Source of the DNA: Planctomycetales bacterium
Lineage (GTDB): Bacteria; Planctomycetota; Phycisphaerae; SM23-33
Length of the DNA: 7,641 nt
NCBI GenBank assembly: GCA_030631085.1
Contig: DAOVLV010000076.1
Location: forward strand, 1-7,641
Reading direction: 5' to 3'
Shown here: positions 1-5,254 of the stretch, one piece after another
How the letters are laid out: the number at the start of each line of letters is the position of its first letter
How positions within the stretch are numbered: the first letter of the stretch is position 1
Made by a program: the position numbers and the translations under genes
Notes under the pieces: generated by a model
What the model was told of the DNA's origin: nothing
Seen by the model: only the letters and a program-made list of their open reading frames with translations
The model's database searches: none

Positions 1-270
1 GGAAATCTGAAGCAAAACCTGGACAGGGATGCCGTCAGAATCTACATCGTCGGTTCGGCGGCAGATATGCCGACAGGCCCAAAACAATGGATTTTTTCGA
101 CGCATCGGGCAAAGGTAGTTGCGGATTTCCTGGGAAAGTCGCTCGTGAACGAAACGGATGATCGGTCATGGAAACTGATCACATGGGGCGCAGGCGCCGG
201 AAAAAAACAACGACACGACGCGTCGGCACGAAAGGAATTCATTCGAATCGCAATCATTGGGGTGGAGTAA
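1..270 (+). CDS. MotB/OmpA-like C-terminal domain protein, 3' end only
   Basis: The frame is open from base 1 to the TAA at 268-270, giving the last 89 residues of a protein whose start lies outside the window. The order of elements resembles the OmpA/MotB peptidoglycan-binding fold: a strand ending in VRIYIVGSAAD, then WIFSTHRAKVVADFL, which matches the W-x-LS-xx-RA-xx-V pattern of MotB helix 2, then WGAGAGKKQ in place of the usual G-x-G-xx-xP segment, and a final strand RKEFIRIAII resembling the NRRVEI-type end. In MotB this periplasmic domain anchors the stator to the cell wall. Position immediately before fliL supports motB or a MotB-like stator gene. The usual T-D-xx-G binding motif is not clear (it reads SAADMPTG), so peptidoglycan binding may be altered. 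Family fit is fairly good; the exact gene name is inferred from context. Confidence 0.7.
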   Translation, partial: GNLKQNLDRDAVRIYIVGSAADMPTGPKQWIFSTHRAKVVADFLGKSLVNETDDRSWKLITWGAGAGKKQRHDASARKEFIRIAIIGVE

Positions 271-274
271 TACC

Positions 275-826
275 ATGGCAGAAGAAGAAACAGACTCTCA
301 ATCAGTCGCAGACGCTCTGACGGGCAATGACGAAGGCGGTTCAGGCGGAATATTGAGCAAGATACTGCGTTTCGCGCTTCCTGTGGGGATTCTCGTACTC
401 GCAGCCGGTGCCGGATATTTCGCCAACCAGATGACCGGCGGGTCAGGTACTCCGTCAAAAGCGGCTGCGGAAGAAGACAATCCGCCACCACCGTCCGACG
501 ACGAAGAGTACACCTATTACGTCATGGAATCAATCGTCGCCAATCCCAACGTACCGCGACTCGAACGGTACATCAGCGTAACGCTGACACTGAAAATCCG
601 AAAAGACGATTATGACAAAGCCTCCGAAGTCATAGAAGAAAAGATGCCGGAACTGAAAAACAGTCTGATCCTGTACCTCTCAGACTGCTCGCTTGATGAA
701 ATTCGCGGAAAAAAGAATCTCAACCGCATCCTGCGCGAAATTCAGGACTCCTTCAACGAGAGACTCTGGCCTGACCAGCGACCATTAATAGTCGAGGTTG
801 GCTACGAGAGATGGGTGATTCAATGA
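275..826 (+). CDS. fliL: Flagellar basal body-associated protein FliL
   Basis: A 183-residue inner-membrane protein that in known flagella surrounds and supports the stator units. Residues 1-27 are acidic and cytoplasmic, about 30-51 form one membrane segment (ILRFALPVGILVLAAGAGYF), 60-78 are a Pro/acid-rich linker (PPPPSDDEE), and 79-183 are the periplasmic FliL domain. That domain shows RYISVTLTLKI, the helix with LILYLSDCSLDEIRGKKNL, and the family ending VGYERWVIQ, close to the typical F-T-x-F-V-x-Q. I chose ATG 275, preceded by GGAG at 264-267 with 7 bases of spacing; a TTG at 257 would extend the frame but would lie inside the upstream gene with no better ribosome site. The gene follows the MotB-like gene by 4 bases and overlaps fliM by 4 bases, so these are probably cotranscribed. 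Confidence 0.92.
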   Translation: MAEEETDSQSVADALTGNDEGGSGGILSKILRFALPVGILVLAAGAGYFANQMTGGSGTPSKAAAEEDNPPPPSDDEEYTYYVMESIVANPNVPRLERYISVTLTLKIRKDDYDKASEVIEEKMPELKNSLILYLSDCSLDEIRGKKNLNRILREIQDSFNERLWPDQRPLIVEVGYERWVIQ

Positions 827-1797
827 CGTCGGAAGCGTCAAAATTCGACCGGATGATCAGCAACTTACTCACCGCTGCGAAAAAACAATCATCCTCTGCG
901 CCCGAAGAACCCGAAGCCATTGATTACGATTGGGATTCACCCTCGTCCTTCACACTGTCCGAACTCGAAAACCTGGAGACGTTCACAGCACAGGCCGGGA
1001 TCGAAATCGCAAAGGCATTAAGCGGGCAAATCCGCGAGGAAGTCGAATTACAGGCCGATAAACCCCAACAGTATTACGCCGAAAAACTCCCACTTCTGCA
1101 AAGCGAAACTGCCAACTTCTGCATATCGCTTTCAACCGAGGGGTCCAAGGCCTGCGGATTGATAGCGATTCCCGGCAGTCAGACCATCGAATGGGTCGCG
1201 AAGGTACTGGGCGGTTCTGCCGGTAATTCAGAGCAGGAACGGAAACTCTCTTCACTGGAAGCGGCACTGTTGCAGGATATTCTCGATGCGGTAACAAAGG
1301 CGTTTTCGAACGCATTCAGCCAGGCCGGTGGAAAAACCCTCAAGCCGGGGACAGAAATATCCCCAAAGGCCGAACTACCAGAGGCGAATCCGAGCGACGA
1401 GTACACGCTTCTGTCGTTTCGGACAGGCCCGGACGAGAATCAGCCGACAATTTCAATTATCCTGACATGCGACGTCCTCGCCGGCGCTGCCGGGGGCCGA
1501 AAGGATGGGCAAGATAACGAATCACCGGAAAACATGAGAAAAAAGATGCTCACCACCGTCGAACAGGGATATGTAGAAGGATATGTGAGCCTGGGAACGG
1601 CAGACCTGACCATACGCGAGGTTATGGACCTTGAAGAAGGCGACGTGATGCTGATCCATAAAAGGATCGACGAACCGGCTGAATTTATCGTACACGGTAA
1701 CGCAGTCCTGTCGGGATACCTGTCCCGTTGCGAAGGTCAATACGCTTTGCGTATAGCCGAGCCGAAAAAAACCACCAGTAAAGGGAAAAAACGCTGA
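823..1797 (+). CDS. fliM: Flagellar motor switch protein FliM
   Basis: A 324-residue C-ring protein that links the chemotaxis signal to motor direction. The middle domain carries GLIAIPGSQTIEWVAKVLGG and then ERKLSSLEAALLQDILDAV, matching the FliM pattern 'li-x-LLGG-x-G ... er-x-lT-x-iE-xx-ll'. The C-terminal SpoA domain spans roughly residues 250-313, with VSLGTADLTIREVMDLEEGD and ending in YALRIAEP; the last residues are Lys-rich. The N-terminus is Ser/Glu-rich and lacks a clear LSQ-x-EID-xLL motif, the segment that binds CheY-P in enteric FliM. Two starts are possible. ATG 823 makes an ATGA overlap with fliL, like the fliO/fliP junction here, with GGGTGA at 813-818. ATG 811 would add four residues but has no well-placed ribosome site. 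The family is secure; the exact start is not. Confidence 0.88.
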   Translation: MTSEASKFDRMISNLLTAAKKQSSSAPEEPEAIDYDWDSPSSFTLSELENLETFTAQAGIEIAKALSGQIREEVELQADKPQQYYAEKLPLLQSETANFCISLSTEGSKACGLIAIPGSQTIEWVAKVLGGSAGNSEQERKLSSLEAALLQDILDAVTKAFSNAFSQAGGKTLKPGTEISPKAELPEANPSDEYTLLSFRTGPDENQPTISIILTCDVLAGAAGGRKDGQDNESPENMRKKMLTTVEQGYVEGYVSLGTADLTIREVMDLEEGDVMLIHKRIDEPAEFIVHGNAVLSGYLSRCEGQYALRIAEPKKTTSKGKKR

Positions 1798-1828
1798 AGG
1801 AATTTCTGAAAAACCGGTCTTTCCGTAA

Positions 1829-1895
1829 CATGGGCGTCCCGCCCATGCGTCGCAGGACCGTCCCAGTCATGATACACACGGGCGAGACGCCCGTG
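1829..1895. repeat. Inverted pair of REP-like hairpins between fliM and fliN
   Basis: Two near-identical palindromes with perfect 8-base arms and 3-base loops lie 29 bases apart. The first is CATGGGCG-TCC-CGCCCATG at 1829-1847, the second is CACGGGCG-AGA-CGCCCGTG at 1877-1895. The reverse complement of the first differs from the second at three positions, so they are inverted copies of one unit, the arrangement seen in BIME/REP elements. Neither is followed by a T-run on the + strand, so a terminator role is not obvious. They could form a stem in the fliM-fliN transcript that affects mRNA stability. I recall similar units as dispersed repeats in planctomycete genomes, but copy number cannot be shown from this window. 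Confidence 0.75.
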
Positions 1896-1917
1896 CTACT
1901 AAAAAAGGATAAAACCA

Positions 1918-2316
1918 ATGGCTGATACACAAACAGCAGAAGCAGAAACGACAGAACAAACCGAACAAGCCCCGGAAGCGAACGATGATTCCGTGCAGGT
2001 ACAGGAAGCGGACCTGCCCGAATCAGCCGATAAACTCACCGGCGGGGGCAATGGACAGATCGACATCCTCCTGGAATCGACAATGCCGGTATCGGTCCAA
2101 CTCGGCCAAGCCAGCGTCCAGGTGCAGAAACTGCTCCAGATGGGTCCGGGTTCAGTCTTGAAACTCGACAGAAAGGCCGGCGAACCGGTGGATGTGTTCC
2201 TTCGAGGGACCAAATTCGCCACGGGACAACTGGTCGTCGTAGGCGAGCACATCGGCATACGTATAAAGGAAATACTCTCAACGGAAACAGAACAGGACGA
2301 CAGCGAAGAGGGTTAG
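1918..2316 (+). CDS. fliN: Flagellar motor switch protein FliN
   Basis: A 132-residue C-ring protein that assembles with FliM at the base of the motor and helps dock export substrates. Residues 1-45 are an acidic Glu/Thr/Gln-rich lead. Residues 48-120 form the SpoA domain: ILLESTMPVSVQLGQASVQV, LLQMGPGSVLKLDRKAGEPV and GQLVVVGEHIGIRIKEIL follow the FliN consensus 'DVPV-x-v-x-LG ... LLxLxxGSVxxLDxxAGEPVdi ... G-E-VVVv-x-x-x-GvRIt-x-I'. The tail is acidic. The usual VNG before the last strand is LRGTKFA here. Start ATG 1918 has AAGGA at 1905-1909, 8 bases upstream. The gene is 120 bases after fliM, separated by the REP-like hairpins, and is the last flagellar gene before the 2.95-kb interruption. 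Confidence 0.92.
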   Translation: MADTQTAEAETTEQTEQAPEANDDSVQVQEADLPESADKLTGGGNGQIDILLESTMPVSVQLGQASVQVQKLLQMGPGSVLKLDRKAGEPVDVFLRGTKFATGQLVVVGEHIGIRIKEILSTETEQDDSEEG

Positions 2317-2332
2317 TTAAAAAAAAGAAAAA

Positions 2333-2385
2333 AGGTGGGACTCCGCAGAGTTCACCCCCTGAGGCCCTGTACCAGCCTATTCACT
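2333..2385 (+). repeat. Diverged copy of the GTGGGACT...CAGCCTAxxCACT repeat
   Basis: This segment starts AAGGTGGGACT and ends CCAGCCTATTCACT, matching the two ends of the unit at 4034-4073 (AAGGTGGGACT ... CCCAGCCTACCCACT) in the same orientation. The middle is longer and different. It follows an A-rich run (2319-2333) directly after the fliN stop and precedes the PEP-CTERM gene by 32 bases. The match at both ends makes a shared origin likely, though the divergence leaves some doubt. Confidence 0.5.
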
Positions 2386-2417
2386 ATCAACTTCAGCGGG
2401 GAAAAAAGGGGAACAAA

Positions 2418-3896
2418 ATGGTTCGTTCACACAGTTTCGCATGGATTTTGGTTTCTGTATTGTCTCTTGCTCTCTCGGCGCCTTTGCAGGCTGGGATTAC
2501 GCCCAGCGGAGACGTTGACCCGATTAACCATTCATGGTGGACCGGCGGCGGAAGCAGTTTAACGGATGCCTACATCGGCAAAACCGCTGCCGGCAGCGTA
2601 ATCGTCGATCTCGGCAGCGATTTGAGTTCATCCTATGGCTACATCGGTTATACCGAGGCAACCAACAGCAAGGTAACAATTGATGGTTATGGTTCGACCT
2701 GGGCCAACAGCGGCGGTCTCTTCGTCGGCTACGATGGTCAGGGTACGTTGAATATCACCAATGGCGGGGCCGTCAGTAATACCTATGGCTACATCGGTTG
2801 TTGGTTTAACGTCACCGGCGTGGTAACGGTCGATGGCAACGGTTCGATCTGGGCCAACAGCGGCTCGCTCTGCGTCGGCTACGATGGTCAGGGTACGTTG
2901 AATATCACCAATGGCGGGATTGTCAGTAATACCTGTGGCTACATCGGTATTGAGCATGGCACCGGCGAGGTAACAGTTGATGGTAATGGTTCGACCTGGA
3001 CCAACAGCGGCGATCTCATCGTCGGCTGCGAGGGTCAGGGGACACTGAATATCACCAATGGCGGGGTCGTCAGTAATACTACGGGCTACATCGACTCCAT
3101 CGGAGAGGTAACGGTCGATGGCAACGGTTCGACCTGGGCTAACACCTACGGCCTCTTCGTCGGTCTCCATGGTCAGGGTACGTTGAATATCACCAATGGC
3201 GGGGCCGTCAGTAATTCCTATGGCTACATCAGCTCTTGGTCCGACTCCATCGGAGAGGTAACAGTCGATGGAAGCGGTTCGACCTGGGCAAATAGTGGAA
3301 ACCTCTCCGTTGGCCACTACGAGGGTCAGGGAACGTTGAATATCACTAATGGCGGAGCCGTCAGTAATTCCTATGGCTACATCGGCTTTTGGTCCGACTG
3401 CATCGGCGAGGTAACAGTCGATGGAAACGGTTCGACCTGGACAAATAGTGGAAGCCTCTTCGTCGGCCACCACGAGGGTCAGGGAACGTTGAATATCACC
3501 GATGGTGGAACCGTGACGGTTGGTGGTAACCTGAGCATCAACAGTCAAAGCACGTTAAACATTCTCCTGGCCAGTCCAGGCGATCCGTTACTGAATGTCG
3601 CGGGTGATGCCACACTTAATGGTATGCTTAACGTCGATCTTGCCAGCGGCTTCGCATTGAACCAAGGCGACCTGTTCATCCTGATCGACCTGACCGACAT
3701 CAGTAACACAATCACCGGCACGTTTACAGGTTTGGCTGAAGGCGATAGCGTGGGCAACTTCGATGGCCTAGACCTGCTAATCAGCTACGCCGGAGGCGAT
3801 GGTAATGATGTAACCCTTTCAGCCATTCCTGAACCTGCCACGCTGTCGCTGCTGGTTATGGGCGGGTTGGCATTGATTCGTCGCAGGCAGAAATAG
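2418..3896 (+). CDS. Secreted PEP-CTERM protein with six tandem beta-strand repeats
   Basis: A 492-residue exported protein. Residues 1-25 are a signal peptide (FAWILVSVLSLALSAPLQA). Residues 72-367 are six tandem units of 46-51 residues, each running GYIG ... VTVDGNGSTW ... VG ... GQGTLNITNGGxVSN, in the style of the repeats of autotransporter passengers and planctomycete surface proteins, expected to fold as a right-handed beta-helix or solenoid. Residues 370-468 are a Gly/Asp-rich region including ISYAGGDGNDVTL. The end is a complete PEP-CTERM sorting tag: PEP at 471-473, hydrophobic stretch 475-487, RRR at 488-490. In known systems exosortase (EpsH family) processes this tag and the protein goes to the surface or an exopolysaccharide matrix. 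Start ATG 2418 follows AAGGGGAA at 2406-2413. No flagellar role is visible. Ligand or function is unknown. Confidence 0.9.
   Translation: MVRSHSFAWILVSVLSLALSAPLQAGITPSGDVDPINHSWWTGGGSSLTDAYIGKTAAGSVIVDLGSDLSSSYGYIGYTEATNSKVTIDGYGSTWANSGGLFVGYDGQGTLNITNGGAVSNTYGYIGCWFNVTGVVTVDGNGSIWANSGSLCVGYDGQGTLNITNGGIVSNTCGYIGIEHGTGEVTVDGNGSTWTNSGDLIVGCEGQGTLNITNGGVVSNTTGYIDSIGEVTVDGNGSTWANTYGLFVGLHGQGTLNITNGGAVSNSYGYISSWSDSIGEVTVDGSGSTWANSGNLSVGHYEGQGTLNITNGGAVSNSYGYIGFWSDCIGEVTVDGNGSTWTNSGSLFVGHHEGQGTLNITDGGTVTVGGNLSINSQSTLNILLASPGDPLLNVAGDATLNGMLNVDLASGFALNQGDLFILIDLTDISNTITGTFTGLAEGDSVGNFDGLDLLISYAGGDGNDVTLSAIPEPATLSLLVMGGLALIRRRQK
2631..3518 (+). repeat. Six tandem in-frame repeats of 138-153 bases
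   Basis: Unit starts are at 2631, 2781, 2931, 3078, 3216 and 3369, with lengths of 150, 150, 147, 138, 153 and about 150 bases. All lengths are multiples of three. The best-conserved part encodes GQGTLNITNGG and is nearly identical at DNA level: units 1, 2 and 4 all read GGTCAGGGTACGTTGAATAT, while units 5 and 6 share GGTCAGGGAACGTTGAATAT. Variation is concentrated just after GYI, where unit 4 is shortened. The shared synonymous choices point to recent duplication or gene conversion rather than selection on protein alone. This is a coding repeat, not a CRISPR array. Confidence 0.92.
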
Positions 3897-3910
3897 CCAA
3901 TCAGGCCGAT

Positions 3911-3944
3911 AATCCGGGGACACAATACTGGTTTTGTTGACTTG
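3911..3944 (+). repeat. Partial copy of the GGGGACACAATACT element
   Basis: The 19 bases AATCCGGGGACACAATACT and the following GGTTTTGTTGACTTG match 4093-4126 with three G/A differences in 34 bases. The copy starts 15 bases after the PEP-CTERM stop codon. Unlike the copy at 4089-4163 it has no matching right arm, so it looks truncated. A weaker echo, GGGGACAAAATTAA, follows at 3967-3980 after a tandem GAATTAAGGG duplication at 3951-3970. Confidence 0.8.
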
Positions 3945-3980
3945 AAATTAGAATTAAGGGAATTAAGGGGACAAAATTAA

Positions 3981-4073
3981 GTGGGTAGGCTGGGACGAAG
4001 TCCCACCTTACAAAACTGCGACAAAAATAGAAAAGGTGGGACTACGCCAAAGCTCCGTCCCAGCCTACCCACT
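3981..4073. repeat. Large imperfect inverted repeat (29- and 40-base arms)
   Basis: The left arm at 3981-4009 begins GTGGGTAGGCTGGGACG and ends GTCCCACCTT. The right arm at 4034-4073 reads AAGGTGGGACT ... GTCCCAGCCTACCCACT, so the two pair over their outer 16 and inner 10 or so bases; the right arm has an extra ~11 bases in the middle. Each arm also folds on itself, for example TGGGAC-GAA-GTCCCA at 3991-4005. On the minus strand the right-arm hairpin is followed by a T-rich run, so it could terminate transcription from that side; no T-run follows on the + strand. A diverged relative lies upstream of the PEP-CTERM gene at 2333-2385. Confidence 0.85.
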
Positions 4074-4088
4074 GCCGCAAAGGTAATC

Positions 4089-4163
4089 CGGTAATCCGGG
4101 GACACAATACTAATTTTATTGACTTGGACCTCGAAAATCAGTAATTGTGTCCTCATATTACCG
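4089..4163. repeat. Palindromic GGGGACACAATACT element
   Basis: The left arm at 4089-4111 (CGGTAATCC then GGGGACACAATACT) and the right arm at 4140-4163 (AGTAATTGTGTCCTC then ATATTACCG) are near-perfect reverse complements around a 28-base loop. Pairing breaks only at a few internal positions and one inserted base. Long imperfect hairpins beginning GGGGACA are typical of REP or MITE-like elements moved in trans by IS200-like/REP-associated tyrosine transposases. That link is an inference, because no such transposase is in the window. Confidence 0.75.
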
Positions 4164-4227
4164 TCAGATTACCCAAAACTGTGGGAGTAGTATCTGGACA
4201 CACAGATATTGGGGAGGTCATGAAAAT

Positions 4228-4977
4228 ATGGATAAAAACCAAAAGGCATCGCTGGGATGCGGCACGCTCATACTGATTGGTCTGATCGTGATGTTCTTCG
4301 GAAACATGGGCCAAAAGGATATGGCAAAGCAGATTCGCAGCCTCAGCGACGACATTCAAAAACTGGAACGATCTGTTACGGCACAAACGCGTCAGATTGA
4401 ATCGCTCAACGAGAGAATGAAATCTCCCCTAGAGGTCATTCCAACCTGGCCACCCAAAGCCGATAGCATCAAGTCTGAACAAATCACCCCCTCTGGTCAC
4501 GACGTCGATCTTGCCCTTATCAAACGCAAGGATGGCTCTCCCGCTGTCCGATGCACGTTTGCGAAACGCAAAGAAGGCTATAATGTTTATCTGATTAGTG
4601 TATTTGCTTACTCGAAAAAGCGGTTTGTGGGTTTGCATCAGCGGTTTGAAGAGAGCGGCGATAGCGAGTCTGGTGTCCTGACGATGGGTATCCCGTCCCT
4701 CCCGAAGGGAACGGACCGTATAGTGATAAGATACCAGTCCTTCGCGTTCGACCGCAAGCAGTGGCCAGCGAAGAGGTTTAGTCTTTGGTACAGGTTCACT
4801 GGGAGCCGGTTTACGACAGCAATTCCCTTGGGAGAACGAGACTGGGATTGGCGATTCGAACGAGGCCCTGTCGATTGTAACCTAGGCCGGTGGTTGACAG
4901 ACTCCAAGGCTCGATTCTCGCGGCAAACCGAGGCGACAACGGTCATCACGAAGAAGAATCTGCCTAAGCAAAGCTGA
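4228..4977 (+). CDS. Unrecognised single-pass membrane protein with coiled coil
   Basis: I do not recognise this 249-residue protein. Residues 1-9 are polar, 10-27 form one membrane segment (GCGTLILIGLIVMFFGNM), and 30-64 look like a coiled coil with regular hydrophobic spacing (IRSLSDDIQKLERSV ... IESLNERM). A linker PTWPPK follows, and residues 85-249 form a mixed, aromatic- and basic-rich domain with RFSLWYRF and GERDWDWRFERG. The layout suggests an inner-membrane anchor with the domain outside or inside the membrane; orientation is not clear. Start ATG 4228 follows GGGGAGG at 4211-4217. A longer reading from GTG 4147 would begin inside the palindromic element, so I reject it. The gene sits between repeat-rich spacers, outside the normal flagellar gene order, and nothing in it suggests a flagellar function. 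Confidence 0.7.
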   Translation: MDKNQKASLGCGTLILIGLIVMFFGNMGQKDMAKQIRSLSDDIQKLERSVTAQTRQIESLNERMKSPLEVIPTWPPKADSIKSEQITPSGHDVDLALIKRKDGSPAVRCTFAKRKEGYNVYLISVFAYSKKRFVGLHQRFEESGDSESGVLTMGIPSLPKGTDRIVIRYQSFAFDRKQWPAKRFSLWYRFTGSRFTTAIPLGERDWDWRFERGPVDCNLGRWLTDSKARFSRQTEATTVITKKNLPKQS

Positions 4978-5012
4978 TACCCTCCGCGTTGCGCAAGGGG
5001 TTATAGGGGGGG

Positions 5013-5046
5013 GTAAGGGGACAGACCTGCCTGCCTGCCGGCAGGC
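5013..5046. repeat. GGGGACAGACCTGCC element with perfect 14-base palindrome
   Basis: The segment reads TAAGGGGACAGA followed by repeated CCTG units and the perfect palindrome GCCTGCC-GGCAGGC at 5033-5046. It begins with the same GGGGACA as the elements at 3911 and 4089, and lies 35 bases after the stop of the membrane-protein gene. I take it as another REP or MITE-like end, which would place such ends on both sides of that gene. The + strand has no T-run after it, so it is not a typical terminator. Confidence 0.6.
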
Positions 5047-5074
5047 GTATCATCTCTCATTGACCTTATCTTTC

Positions 5075-5091
5075 GCCCTGCAAAACAGGGC
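5075..5091. repeat. Hairpin GCCCTG-CAAAA-CAGGGC
   Basis: A perfect 6-base stem with a 5-base loop. The same CCCTG/CAGGG stem with an A-rich loop recurs at 5208-5232, about 135 bases downstream, so the two are related. It lies about 100 bases after the membrane-protein gene. No T-run follows, so termination by it alone is doubtful. Confidence 0.55.
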
Positions 5092-5207
5092 CTGAATTGC
5101 TCCAAAACAGTAGTAAATGTAAAGTTTTTCGACGTTTTTTCGTTCTGCGCGTCTGATTCTTTCACGTCTAACGCCTCGAAAGAGATATTTTATCGCGGAA
5201 ATCGCTT

Positions 5208-5232
5208 AAAACGCCCTGAAAACAGGGGTTTT
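5208..5232 (+). terminator. Terminator-like hairpin just before the fliO promoter
   Basis: AAAACGCCCTG pairs with CAGGGGTTTT around an AAAA loop, with one bulged G at 5213. The lower stem is A-T, so the 3' arm ends in TTTT, as in an intrinsic terminator, though there is no further T-run. It ends only 6 bases before the sigma-54 box. It could stop read-through from the inserted genes and leave fliO onward under its own promoter. The symmetric sequence would act in either direction. Confidence 0.4.
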
Positions 5233-5238
5233 CGGCTC

Positions 5239-5254
5239 TGGCACGGTATGTGCA
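5239..5254 (+). promoter_or_regulatory. Sigma-54 (-24/-12) promoter for fliO-fliP-fliQ-fliR
   Basis: TGGCACG-GTAT-GTGCA matches the sigma-54 consensus TGGCACG-N4-TTGCW at every defined position except one (G for T at 5250). The invariant GG (5240-5241) and GC (5252-5253) are separated by exactly 10 bases. Counting from the -12 position gives a start near 5265, only about 3 bases before the fliO ATG at 5268. Sigma-54 and an enhancer-binding activator control flagellar genes in many bacteria, so the location is sensible. Confidence 0.7.

Larger units (their letters stand above)
3897..4227. other. 331-base non-coding spacer made mostly of short repeats
   Basis: I see no gene in this stretch. 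It is a mosaic in this order: a truncated GGGGACACAATACT copy (3911-3944), a tandem GAATTAAGGG duplication (3951-3970), the large inverted repeat (3981-4073), a GGTAATCC tandem duplication (4082-4097) and a full palindromic GGGGACACAATACT element (4089-4163). The last 64 bases lead to the ribosome site of the next gene. A TTGACT occurs at the same place in both element copies, but no good -10 box follows at 16-18 bases. Confidence 0.8.

Noticed and set aside
257..274. TTG start at 257 for fliL
   Set aside because: It would lie inside the upstream gene. ATG 275 has a better-spaced GGAG.
1685..1930. Minus-strand 81-residue frame containing STGVSP and RRMGGTPML
   Set aside because: These peptides are translations of the two REP-like palindromes. 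Such peptides appear in spurious planctomycete ORFs, and the frame overlaps fliM and the fliN start.
2631..3518. CRISPR-like regular repeat array
   Set aside because: Units are about 150 bases, in frame and translated throughout, with no short palindromic repeat and unique spacer pattern.
2628..3548. 306-residue open frame on the minus strand opposite the repeat array
   Set aside because: Its regular repeat pattern is the shadow of the tandem units on the + strand, which carries the signal peptide and PEP-CTERM tag. It has no signal or family match of its own.
4119..4147. TTGACT as a -35 box (also at 3937) for a sigma-70 promoter
   Set aside because: The hexamer at 17-base spacing is TAATTG, a poor -10 match. 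TTGACT is simply part of the repeated element in both copies.
4147..4227. GTG start at 4147 for the membrane-protein gene
   Set aside because: It falls in the right arm of the palindromic repeat and adds residues with no membrane or family character. ATG 4228 has a strong ribosome site.
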